Origin: Streptomyces sp. HNM0575
GTDB taxonomy: Bacteria; Actinomycetota; Actinomycetes; Streptomycetales; Streptomycetaceae
Assembly (NCBI RefSeq): GCF_012726265.1
Contig: NZ_JAASAG010000004.1
Coordinates: 372,001-436,000, forward strand
Length of the DNA: 64,000 nucleotides
Reading direction: 5' to 3'
Below the pieces are notes generated by a model. It was given only the letters and a program-made list of their open reading frames with translations, did not search any database and was not told the DNA's origin. This document shows positions 8,634 to 17,776 of the stretch, piece by piece. A program made the position numbers and the translations under genes. Every line of letters begins with the position of its first letter. Within the stretch, counting starts at the first letter, position 1.

Positions 8634-9358
8634 CGGGACCTGCGCGTGGCCGGAGGGGGCGCGCCGTGGTCCGGACCGGTCGGTCGTGAACGGGTCCGTG
8701 CCCTGGGAGGTGCACCGGGCCGGTGCCGTAGCCGGTGCCGAACTGCCGCCGGAGGTACGGGAGTTGACTCGCGGCAGGCCGGGGTTCCAGTTCATGCCGC
8801 GGCCGTACTCGGAGTCGACGTGACCCTGGTCGGGCGCACCGGCCCGGGCGGTGGCGGTGGCGTTCGTACGGGCGCGGACGGGGGCGCGGGCCTGGCGGCG
8901 GGGGCGGCGGCCGGAGCCGCGGGCGACGCTGCGCGCACCGATGCGCCGGCGCTCCCTGGGCCCTCCGCTTCGTCGACACCGATCCCGAAGTCCGTGGCCG
9001 GACCGGCCGGTCCGCCCGGTCCACTCCCGTGACCGCGCCCGACCGCGCGCAACCCCGGGCCGCCCCCACTGCGTGGCGTCCCCGCGCTCAACACGTCCAC
9101 GGTGACGGCCCCTTCGGAGCACCGGCCGGTCTCGATACATACGGCGGCGGCGGCCACGGGGACGTCCGCGACGTTCCGCATCGTCATGGTGTCCGCTTCC
9201 CCGCGTACCGTTCCCGGTGGTCCGACGGCGCTGCCGCCCGCGGAGTGCCTGCGTCTCACGCGTCCCGTTACAACATCTCGACACTGGCGCGCGACCGTTT
9301 TCCCCCGGTTCGCTGTGATTGGTGACGGGGAGTCACGGCAAGCACGAGAAACCGCTCC
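8634..9358. other. Intergenic stretch without a supported gene
   Basis: I see no supportable gene here. Several frames are open on both strands because stops are rare in GC-rich DNA. The best candidate is on the minus strand, 9187 down to 8792 (131 residues beginning MTMRNVADVPVAAAAV), with a GAAGCGGA ribosome-binding-like site. After about 45 residues it becomes a Pro/Ala/Gly-rich run with little third-position bias, so I do not annotate it. Confidence 0.5.
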
Positions 9359-9387
9359 TTGACCGGGGTCCCCAACGGCCACAATTT
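9359..9387 (+). promoter_or_regulatory. Candidate promoter of the DUF6643 gene
   Basis: TTGACC at 9359-9364 and CAATTT at 9382-9387 are separated by 17 bases. Transcription would begin within about five bases of the ATG at 9399, so the message would be leaderless or nearly so. This fits the lack of any Shine-Dalgarno sequence before the gene. Confidence 0.5.
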
Positions 9388-9398
9388 GGGCTTACCTT

Positions 9399-9929
9399 AT
9401 GGGCATGACCTCCCCCCGCTACTCCCCTGGCGGCTACTACGCTGGCCCTTCGTACCCCGACACACCGATCTACGACATGCTCGTCAACGAGCGCGGCACA
9501 CCGCAGATCGCTCCCATCCGTGTCCCGTCGGCGTATGAACCGCTGCCGTCCCTCGCCGCACTGCCACCCGCCCTTCCGGCGCTGCCCGCAGGCCCGAGCC
9601 ACCACCAGCAGCAGCCCGCTCCTCCGCAGGGCTACCCGGGCGCGACGGGCTACCAGACACCGCCGCCCGGCATGGCCCAGCCCGCGCCGCTCCAGTCGGC
9701 TCCGCTGCGTCAGGCGCCACCGCCGCAGATTCCGCAGCAGGCGCCGCCGCAGCGCGGCTTCCCGGATCCGCGCCAGCAGCAGCAGCCCCAACAGCCCCAG
9801 CCGCCGCAGCAGATGAGGCCGGTGGCGCCGCCGCGTCCGGCCGCGCCTCGTCCCGCCGCACCCCGGCAGATGCCGAATCAGTACGACGACCCGTACGGCG
9901 GGCACCTGTACCCGGGCCGCGGCTACTGA
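9399..9929 (+). CDS. DUF6643 family protein, Pro/Gln-rich
   Basis: The 176-residue protein begins with the conserved streptomycete block GGYYAGPSYPDTPIYDMLVNERGTPQIAPIRVPSAYE (about residues 8-46), and then runs into a disordered Pro/Gln-rich tail with blocks such as QQQQPQQPQPPQQ. No catalytic motif, signal peptide or membrane segment is present. I recognise the block as DUF6643, whose function I do not know. A second ATG two codons downstream (9405) matches the usual MTSPR start; the 9399 start is kept because a promoter is placed for leaderless translation from it. It stands alone on its strand. Confidence 0.75.
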   Translation: MGMTSPRYSPGGYYAGPSYPDTPIYDMLVNERGTPQIAPIRVPSAYEPLPSLAALPPALPALPAGPSHHQQQPAPPQGYPGATGYQTPPPGMAQPAPLQSAPLRQAPPPQIPQQAPPQRGFPDPRQQQQPQQPQPPQQMRPVAPPRPAAPRPAAPRQMPNQYDDPYGGHLYPGRGY

Positions 9930-10578
9930 CGTATTCCGGCCGTCCTGCCGCCGGGGCCGGGTGACAGGACTGCCGCAGTGAAGTCACCGGCGGGGATGGT
10001 CCGTTAGGACTTGACGGTCGAGCCGTGGGGCCCGGCCGCGAACTGACACGCCTGGCACAGGTGCGCGCGCAGCCGTTGCCCGACGGCGCCTCCGGAGACG
10101 GTCCGGGGGCATGGGGAGTCAGGGCGACGGCGCCGGGGAGGCAGCCGCTGGAGGTCGGCGTGCCGCCCACGGGGCGAAGTCACGGTGCCGGTACGGCTGT
10201 TCGGCGAGGGGCCCGCAGCGGTGCCGGTGCTGCGGTACGGCAGCGGACTCGAAGCGGTCCCGGCGGCCGAGAAAGCGGTACCGGGGGCCGATGAGGCGAG
10301 CGACTGGTTCTCGTACCGTCTCCGGTCGCGAGGTCAGGGTCGAGACGGCGCCGCGAACGCAGGAAAAGCGCGGGAAAAAGGAGCCGCTGCGCACCCTCGC
10401 CCGCCACCGTCGCTCCGGGGGCCAGCTGGTCTTCGGTCAGAACGTGGCCCGGGAGCATACGGGCAGGGTGCGCAGCGGCGACTCGGTGGAGGTGCTCGCC
10501 TGGGCGTGCGCGCACGGGGTGGTGCCCCGCGCGGCGCAGGGGAGGTGCCCGGGCGAGCGCCTCATCTCCGGCGGCCCG
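9930..10578. other. Intergenic stretch, nothing supported
   Basis: Between the DUF6643 gene and the end of the DUF779 gene there are open frames on both strands, but none has a convincing start, a recognisable family motif or steady codon bias. I call no gene here. Confidence 0.5.
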
Positions 10579-11027
10579 TCAGCCGCCGTCGTCCATCAGC
10601 CGGGAACGGATCAGGAACCGGACGCCTTCGGGGGCCTCCAGTGAGAATCCGCTGCCGCGTCCCGGCACGACGTCCACCGTGAGGTGGGTGTGGCTCCAGT
10701 ACGCGAACTGGCTCGCGGACATCCAGAACGGCACCGGATCGTCGACGCCGTCCACCTCCAGCCGTCCGAGCAGCACGTCGGAGTCGCCCGTGCGCAGCTC
10801 GCCCAGCTGGTAGCACATCGGTGAGCTGCCGTCGCAGCAGCCGCCGGACTGGTGGAACATCAACGGCCCGTGCTGTCCCGTCAGTTGGCGGATCGTCGCC
10901 GCGGCCTCGTCGGTGACGGCGACCCGCTCCGGGTCCCCGGGCGCCGGGCCCCCGGCGACGGCCGGGCCCTTCGCCCGGCCGTCCGCCAGACCCGCCGCGA
11001 AGCCGTCGGCCCGCTCGGCGGATGCCA

Positions 11028-11028
<1 letters not shown>
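10579..11028 (-). CDS. DUF779 domain protein, partner of the aldehyde dehydrogenase
   Basis: The 149-residue protein has DUF779 at about residues 35-145. Its core, LMFHQSGGCCDGSSPMCYQLGEL, contains three cysteines (64, 65, 72) that could bind a metal. DUF779 genes are very often found directly after acetaldehyde-type aldehyde dehydrogenase genes, as here. The ATG overlaps the dehydrogenase stop (TGATG), so the two are one translationally coupled operon. The role is unknown; an accessory or maturation function for the dehydrogenase is an inference from this constant pairing. Residues 1-33 are Ala/Gly-rich and may be disordered. Confidence 0.85.
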
Positions 11029-12551
<1,523 letters not shown>

Positions 12552-12628
12552 CTTCTGCCTCCCTGGTACGGGCGACCCGCCTCATCCCTGGGGGCGGGCT
12601 CGATCTGCGGCAGAGACTAGGGAGCGGA

Positions 12629-12646
12629 ACGTTGCCGATACGTTGC
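12629..12646. promoter_or_regulatory. Direct repeat ACGTTGC x2 upstream of the aldehyde dehydrogenase
   Basis: ACGTTGC occurs at 12629-12635 and again at 12640-12646, exactly 11 bases apart, about 80-95 bases upstream of the dehydrogenase start. Same-face direct repeats at one helical turn are typical activator sites. The neighbouring GAF regulator is the obvious candidate binder. Confidence 0.35.
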
Positions 12647-12791
12647 GTGCCCTCTCCTGTCCTCTGAGTACGGGCCCGGTCCGGAAGCGAACGGAGTCCG
12701 GCGGGCGTCGCGGGCCGACGGCGGGAGCGCCGTACGGGTCCGCGGGGAGCGCCCGTACAGGCTCGGGTTCAGCGTCAGCAAGGGCTCGGGC

Positions 12792-14078
12792 TCAGGACCC
12801 CGCGGGGGTCTCCAGGCCGTAGGCGCGCCGCAGTTCGCGTACGCGCCCCGCGAGGGCCGTGTTGCGCGCGGACCCGCCCTGGCGGACGGAGAGCAGCGCC
12901 TCCCAGATCTCCAGATCGTCCTCGCCCCAGGGCGTACGCACCCATTCCTCCAGCAGCGCGGGCTCGCGCGAGGCCAGCAGGGCGCGGCGCAGCCGGTCCT
13001 CCAGCAGCCTGCGCAGCCGTACGACGCCGGGAGCCTCGGACAGCGGCAGCAGCGGCCCCCGGTAGGCGAAGAGCGCGGTGCGCAGATCGCCGTCGGCCAG
13101 GGCCTCGCCGACGGCGTCGTGGTCGGTGTGCGGGAGGGTGCGCAGCCGGTACGGGCGCGATTCGAGCAGCGGGCCCAGCAGGCCGCGCAGCCGGGAGAGT
13201 TCGGCGCGCAGCGTGACGGGCGTGACGGCGCGCTCGCCGTACAACTCCAGCGCGAGCCGTTCCCCGGTGAGGCCCTCCGGGTGTGCGGCGAGGAGCACGG
13301 CGATCTCGCTGTGGCGGCGGCCGAGGCGCAGCGGCGCTCCCCCTCCGCTGTCGAATACCGCCTCGTCTCGGCCGAGGGCGTTGAGCACGGGTGCGCGCGT
13401 GGCGGATGTGCCGCCGGCGGCGCTCAGTTCGGCGAGATACGCCTCCGCGGCGCGGGCCGTGGCCTGCACGAGGGCGAGGCTCTGCGGGGCTGCGAGGTGG
13501 TCGCCTCCGGTGATGTCGACCGCGCCGATGAGGCGGTGGGTGCGCGGATCGTGCACGGGTGCGGCGGCGCACGTCCACGCCTGCACCGGGCGGCAGTAGT
13601 GCTCGGCGGTGAAGATCTGCACGGCGTGGTCGACGGCGAGGGCGGTGCCGGGCGCGTTGGTGCCGCTGTACCGCTCCGACCAGCGGGCACCCGGCACGAA
13701 GTTCATCCGCTCGGCATGGCGCTGCACCTGGGAGTGGCCCTCGACCCACAGCATGCGGCCGTTCTCGTCGCACACGGACAGCAGATGGGCGCCGTCGTCG
13801 GCGACGGTGCCGAGCAGTTCGCGGAAGAGCGGCATGACGCGGGCGAGGGGGTGCGCGGAGCGGTACGCGACCAGGTCGGCGTCGGCCAGGTCGATGCCGG
13901 TGACGCCCTCCGGCTCCACGGAGGCGCCGGCACAGCGCTGCCACGACTCGGCCACCACGTTCCGTACCTGCGAGCCGATGGCGCCGCGGGTGACGAACTC
14001 CTCGTGCGCGCGGCGCACCTGGCCGGTCCGTTCGGCCGCGTCTGCCCCTGTCTCCAGCGCCAGCCATGGATTAAGCAC
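12792..14078 (-). CDS. GAF-domain transcriptional regulator of the aldehyde dehydrogenase operon
   Basis: The 428-residue protein has an AcoR-like N-terminal sensory region with a GAF domain (about residues 60-220). It includes SAHPLARVMPLFRELLG, WSERYSGTNAPGTALAVDHAVQIFTAEHYC and IGAVDITGGDH, close to the sensor half of acetoin-catabolism activators. It lacks the sigma-54 AAA+ domain. Instead the C-terminal third (about 265-330: LRLGRRHSEIAVLLAAHPEGLTGERLALELYG) looks like a winged helix. Such proteins regulate adjacent aldehyde or alcohol dehydrogenase genes in streptomycetes. The GTG start VLNPWLALETG gives the usual N-terminus; an ATG 26 codons upstream is possible. It lies about 240 bases upstream of the operon it probably controls. 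Confidence 0.8.
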   Translation of the reverse strand: MLNPWLALETGADAAERTGQVRRAHEEFVTRGAIGSQVRNVVAESWQRCAGASVEPEGVTGIDLADADLVAYRSAHPLARVMPLFRELLGTVADDGAHLLSVCDENGRMLWVEGHSQVQRHAERMNFVPGARWSERYSGTNAPGTALAVDHAVQIFTAEHYCRPVQAWTCAAAPVHDPRTHRLIGAVDITGGDHLAAPQSLALVQATARAAEAYLAELSAAGGTSATRAPVLNALGRDEAVFDSGGGAPLRLGRRHSEIAVLLAAHPEGLTGERLALELYGERAVTPVTLRAELSRLRGLLGPLLESRPYRLRTLPHTDHDAVGEALADGDLRTALFAYRGPLLPLSEAPGVVRLRRLLEDRLRRALLASREPALLEEWVRTPWGEDDLEIWEALLSVRQGGSARNTALAGRVRELRRAYGLETPAGS

Positions 14079-14313
14079 ACCGTCATCGTGCCGCGCGTCA
14101 CAGCGCCAGGCAACGCTGAGGACCGGACCGGGACAATCCGGCACACAATCCGCCACATGTTTCCTTCACCGGACCGCCCCGCGATCCGCCCCCACCGGAG
14201 ACGTACGCCGCTTCCCCGTTCCCGTTCCCCTTCCCCCGGAGACCGGAGACCGGGGACCGGGGAGGGCCCGAGCGGTCGGTGTCAGCGGGCGGGCTTCCTG
14301 GTACCCGTCCGTC

Positions 14314-16743
14314 ATGCAGACCCCGACCTCGCTCTCCGACGAAGAGACCGCACAGCTCGACGCCCACTGGCGGGCCCTCAACTATCTCTCCGCGTGCCAG
14401 CTGTACTTGCGGGACAATCCGCTGCTCCGGGAGCCGCTGCGCGCGGAGCACATCAAGCCCAGGCTGCTCGGGCACTGGGGTTCGGCGCCCGGTCTCGGGC
14501 TGGTCTACACGCATCTCAACAGGGCCGTACGCGAGCACGGGCTGGAGGCCATGTGCGTGTGGGGCCCGGGGCACGGCGCACCCGCGGTGCTCGCGGGCGC
14601 GTGGCTGGAGGGCACGTACGGAGAGCTCGAACCGGACCGCAGCCGCGACACGGAAGGCATGCTCGGCCTGTTCCGCGACTTCTCCAGTCCCGGCGGGCTG
14701 CCCAGCCATACGGCGCCGGACGTGCCGGGCTCGATCCAGGAGGGCGGCGAGCTGGGGTATGCGCTGGCGCACGCATACGGCGCCGCGTTCGACAATCCGC
14801 GCCTGCTGGTGTGCGCCGTCGTGGGCGACGGCGAGGCGGAGACCGGGCCGCTGGCGGCGTCCTGGCACTCCGGCAAGTTCCTCGACCCGGTGCACGACGG
14901 CGCGGTGCTGCCCGTGCTCCACCTCAACGGGTACAAGATCGCCAACCCGACGCTGCTCGCCCGCATCCCGGAGGACGAACTCGACTCCCTGCTGCGCGGC
15001 TACGGCTACGACCCGCTGCACGTCACGGCGCACCCGGACACCCCGCACGAGGAGACCCACCGCGCGCTGGCCGGCGCGTTCGACGTGGCGCTGGAACGCA
15101 TCGGGCAGTACCAGCGGGAGGCCCGTGCCCGTGCGGCTGAGTCCGCAGAGAGCGACGCCGCCGCGCCGCCGCCCGACCCGGGGCACCGGCCGCGCTGGCC
15201 GGTGCTGGTGCTGCGTACGCCCAAGGGCTGGACGGGTCCGGCCGAGGTGGACGGCGTCCCCGTGGAGGACACCTGGCGCTCGCACCAGATCCCCCTCTCC
15301 GGCGTGCGCGAAGACCCGCAGCGGCTGCGGCAGTTGGAGGAGTGGCTGCGCTCGTACCGCCCCGATGAGCTGTTCGGCGCCGACGGCAGGCCCTCGGGGC
15401 AGGTGCTGGCCTGCGTGCCCGAGGGCGAACGCAGGCTGGGCGCCGTGCCGCAGGCCAACGGCGGCCGGCTGCTGCGCGAACTGCCGGTCCCCGCGCTGGA
15501 GCCGCACGCCGTGGACGTCGAGCGGCACGGGCACACCATGCACGAGCCGACGCGGGTGCTCGGCGGAATGCTCACCGAGCTGTTCCGGGACACGCAACAG
15601 CGCCGCGACTTCCGCCTGTTCGGTCCCGACGAGACGGCCTCCAACCATCTCGACGGCACCTTCGACGCCACACCGCGCGGCTGGCAGGCGCGGACGCTGA
15701 AGACCGACGAGCACCTCGGTGCGCACGGCCGGGTTCTGGAGGTGCTCTCGGAGCACATGTGCCAGGGGTGGCTGGAGGGCTATGTGCTCACCGGGCGGCA
15801 CGGTCTCTTCGGTTCGTACGAGGCGTTCACGCACATCGTCGCCAGCATGGCCGGACAGCACGTGAAGTGGCTCCAGAGCTCCCGCGAGGTGCCGTGGCGC
15901 AGGCCGCTGGCCTCCCTCAACTACCTGCTCACGTCGCACGCCTGGCGCCAGGACCACAATGGCTTCTCCCACCAGGACCCGGGCTTCATCGACCACATCC
16001 TGAACAAGAGCCCCCAGGCCGTACGCGTCTATCTGCCGCCGGACGCCAACACGCTGCTGTGCGTGGCCGATCACGTGCTGCGCACGCGGGACACCGTGAA
16101 CGTGGTCGTCGCCGGCAAGCAGCCGTGCTTCGACTGGCTCTCGCTGCCGGAGGCGCGCGGCCACTGCGAACGCGGCCTCGGCGTCTGGGAGTGGGCGGGC
16201 ACCGAAGAGCCCGGCGGCGAGCCCGACGTGGTGCTCGCGTGCGCGGGCGACGTGCCCACGCAGGAGATCCTCGCGGCGGCCTCGCTGCTGCGCGAGCATC
16301 TGCCGCGGCTGGCGGTGCGGGTGGTCAACGTCGTCGACATCGCGCGGCTGATGCCGCACTCGGAGCATCCGCACGGGCTGGAGGACGCCGACTTCGACGC
16401 CGTCTTCACCCGCGACAAGCCGGTGATCTTCGCCTACCACGGCTATCCGTGGCTCGTTCACCGGCTCGCGTACCGGCGTGCGGTGCACGACTCGCTCCAC
16501 GTGCGCGGCTACAAGGAGATGGGCGCCACCACGACGCCGTTCGACATGGTGGTCCGCAACGACATGGACCGCTACCGGCTCGTGATGGACGTCGTCGACC
16601 GCACCCCCGGTCTGCCCGTACGGGCCGCGGGCCTGCGTCAGGCCATGGAGGACGTGCGCACCCGGCACCACGCGTGGGTCCGCGAGCACGGCACGGACCT
16701 TCCGGAGGTCGCCGAGTGGAGCTGGTCCGGCACCCGGGCATGA
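14314..16743 (+). CDS. xfp: Phosphoketolase (xylulose 5-phosphate/fructose 6-phosphate)
   Basis: The 809-residue protein has full phosphoketolase length. It uses thiamine diphosphate to split xylulose 5-phosphate or fructose 6-phosphate with inorganic phosphate, releasing acetyl phosphate. Recognisable blocks are GHWGSAPGL (residues 50-58), the diphosphate-binding region VCAVVGDGEAETGPLAASWHS, LHLNGYKIANPT, and the C-terminal stretch MGATTTPFDMVVRNDMDRY. An insertion of about 20 residues rich in Ala/Glu/Pro near residue 270-290 lies between domains. The ATG follows a stretch with weak Shine-Dalgarno character. It stands alone, divergent from the GAF regulator gene. Confidence 0.93.
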   Translation: MQTPTSLSDEETAQLDAHWRALNYLSACQLYLRDNPLLREPLRAEHIKPRLLGHWGSAPGLGLVYTHLNRAVREHGLEAMCVWGPGHGAPAVLAGAWLEGTYGELEPDRSRDTEGMLGLFRDFSSPGGLPSHTAPDVPGSIQEGGELGYALAHAYGAAFDNPRLLVCAVVGDGEAETGPLAASWHSGKFLDPVHDGAVLPVLHLNGYKIANPTLLARIPEDELDSLLRGYGYDPLHVTAHPDTPHEETHRALAGAFDVALERIGQYQREARARAAESAESDAAAPPPDPGHRPRWPVLVLRTPKGWTGPAEVDGVPVEDTWRSHQIPLSGVREDPQRLRQLEEWLRSYRPDELFGADGRPSGQVLACVPEGERRLGAVPQANGGRLLRELPVPALEPHAVDVERHGHTMHEPTRVLGGMLTELFRDTQQRRDFRLFGPDETASNHLDGTFDATPRGWQARTLKTDEHLGAHGRVLEVLSEHMCQGWLEGYVLTGRHGLFGSYEAFTHIVASMAGQHVKWLQSSREVPWRRPLASLNYLLTSHAWRQDHNGFSHQDPGFIDHILNKSPQAVRVYLPPDANTLLCVADHVLRTRDTVNVVVAGKQPCFDWLSLPEARGHCERGLGVWEWAGTEEPGGEPDVVLACAGDVPTQEILAAASLLREHLPRLAVRVVNVVDIARLMPHSEHPHGLEDADFDAVFTRDKPVIFAYHGYPWLVHRLAYRRAVHDSLHVRGYKEMGATTTPFDMVVRNDMDRYRLVMDVVDRTPGLPVRAAGLRQAMEDVRTRHHAWVREHGTDLPEVAEWSWSGTRA

Positions 16744-16930
16744 GATCGCGCGCCGCCTCCGCGCCCCGTGCCCGCCGCCTCGCTGGTGGCACGGGGTGCA
16801 GCCCTTGTTCGTACACCCGCCCTCCGGGAGGCCGGTAGGCGACGGGGTAAGGTCTGAGTTCCACGAGGGGGTGGACCACGGGGCGGGACTCTGACCATGT
16901 TCCGGTGATTTGAGTCTCTTTGGGCCGTTC

Positions 16931-16971
16931 CCACGCATGTACCTCCAGCCAAGAGGTACTCACGCACGTGG
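16931..16971. promoter_or_regulatory. Nested inverted repeats in the leader of the Rv1733c-like gene
   Basis: GTACCTC (16939-16945) and GAGGTAC (16953-16959) are perfect inverse copies around a 7-base loop. They are flanked by CCACG (16931-16935) and CGTGG (16967-16971). The structure ends about 18 bases before the ATG and could be an operator or an mRNA hairpin next to the ribosome binding site. Confidence 0.45.
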
Positions 16972-16989
16972 AGAAGGGGGTGAGAAGTC

Positions 16990-17592
16990 ATGCGCGCGAT
17001 CGTCGGTCTGTGGCGCTGGCGCAGCAACCCGCTGTGCCGCCGGAGCGACCGTACAGAAGCATGGCTGGCACTAGGTGCCATGATCCTTGTCGTCCTCGTG
17101 GCGCCGCTCGCCGCGTGGCTCGGAGCCTCGGCGGCGCACACGGCGCTGCTGAAGAACGCGGAAGAGCAGAGGAGTGGCCGCCACCAGGTGTGGGCGGTGG
17201 CCGAATCGGTGCAGGACCGGGCTCCGTTGGACTCCGATCCCGAGTCGGCCTCGCAGCAGCCCGACCGCCGTCACGTGGTCGCGCACTGGGCCGGCCCGGA
17301 CGGCAGCAGCCACAAGAGCACCGTCACCACGAGCAAGAGCGTCCAGCCCGGTGAGCGTTTCCACATCTGGACGGACGCCGAGGGCATGGCCACGACCCGT
17401 CCGATGGGCCCGCAGACCGCTTCCTCGTACGCCGCTCTCGCAGGGCTGGCGGCCGGAGCTGGTACCGCCGGTCTCGTGGAGGCCGGACGGCGCCTGACGA
17501 CGCGGCAGTTGCTGCGCCGCCGTTACGCGCTGTGGGACTCGGAGTGGGCCCGCATCGGCCCCGACTGGGGACGTACGGGCTCCAACAACTGA
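16990..17592 (+). CDS. Rv1733c-like two-transmembrane protein
   Basis: The 200-residue protein resembles the mycobacterial dormancy antigen Rv1733c in layout. A short N-terminus carries NPLCRRSDRTEA (compare NPLVRGTDRLEA in Rv1733c as I recall it). A first membrane helix follows (about 24-49), then an extracellular domain of about 95 residues containing GERFHIWTDAEG, then a second helix (144-164) and a basic cytoplasmic tail. Function is unknown; the family is common in actinobacteria, often in several copies. The purine stretch GAGAAGGGGGTGAGAAG precedes the ATG. It stands alone between phosphoketolase and the beta-helix gene. Confidence 0.8.
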   Translation: MRAIVGLWRWRSNPLCRRSDRTEAWLALGAMILVVLVAPLAAWLGASAAHTALLKNAEEQRSGRHQVWAVAESVQDRAPLDSDPESASQQPDRRHVVAHWAGPDGSSHKSTVTTSKSVQPGERFHIWTDAEGMATTRPMGPQTASSYAALAGLAAGAGTAGLVEAGRRLTTRQLLRRRYALWDSEWARIGPDWGRTGSNN

Positions 17593-17776
17593 GCCGCCCC
17601 GGGGCACCTGTGCCCGCCCCGTCGAGTGGACGCGCGTAGCAGCGTACGGACGGTGTCCGTGGTGCGGCCGAAGTGCGGACACGTGGCCGCGGCGCTCCTG
17701 GCGCACGCTACGGTGGTGCGACTCGGCGCACGTATCAACGCGCCACAGGAACTTCGAGGTTGGGGCACAACTGTCC

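Noticed and set aside
8792..9187. A minus-strand small frame starting MTMRNVADVPV
   Set aside because: The ribosome-binding-like site is fair, but the product turns into Pro/Ala/Gly-rich repetition after about 45 residues and matches no family I know. It stays unannotated.
10119..10515. Overlapping frames on both strands in the 9.9-10.6 kb gap
   Set aside because: No frame has both a credible start and steady codon bias; none resembles a known protein.
14098..16938. A long open frame antisense to phosphoketolase (946 codons)
   Set aside because: It exists because stops are rare in GC-rich DNA. The plus strand carries every phosphoketolase motif and strong third-position bias, whereas the antisense product is low-complexity and has no recognisable family.
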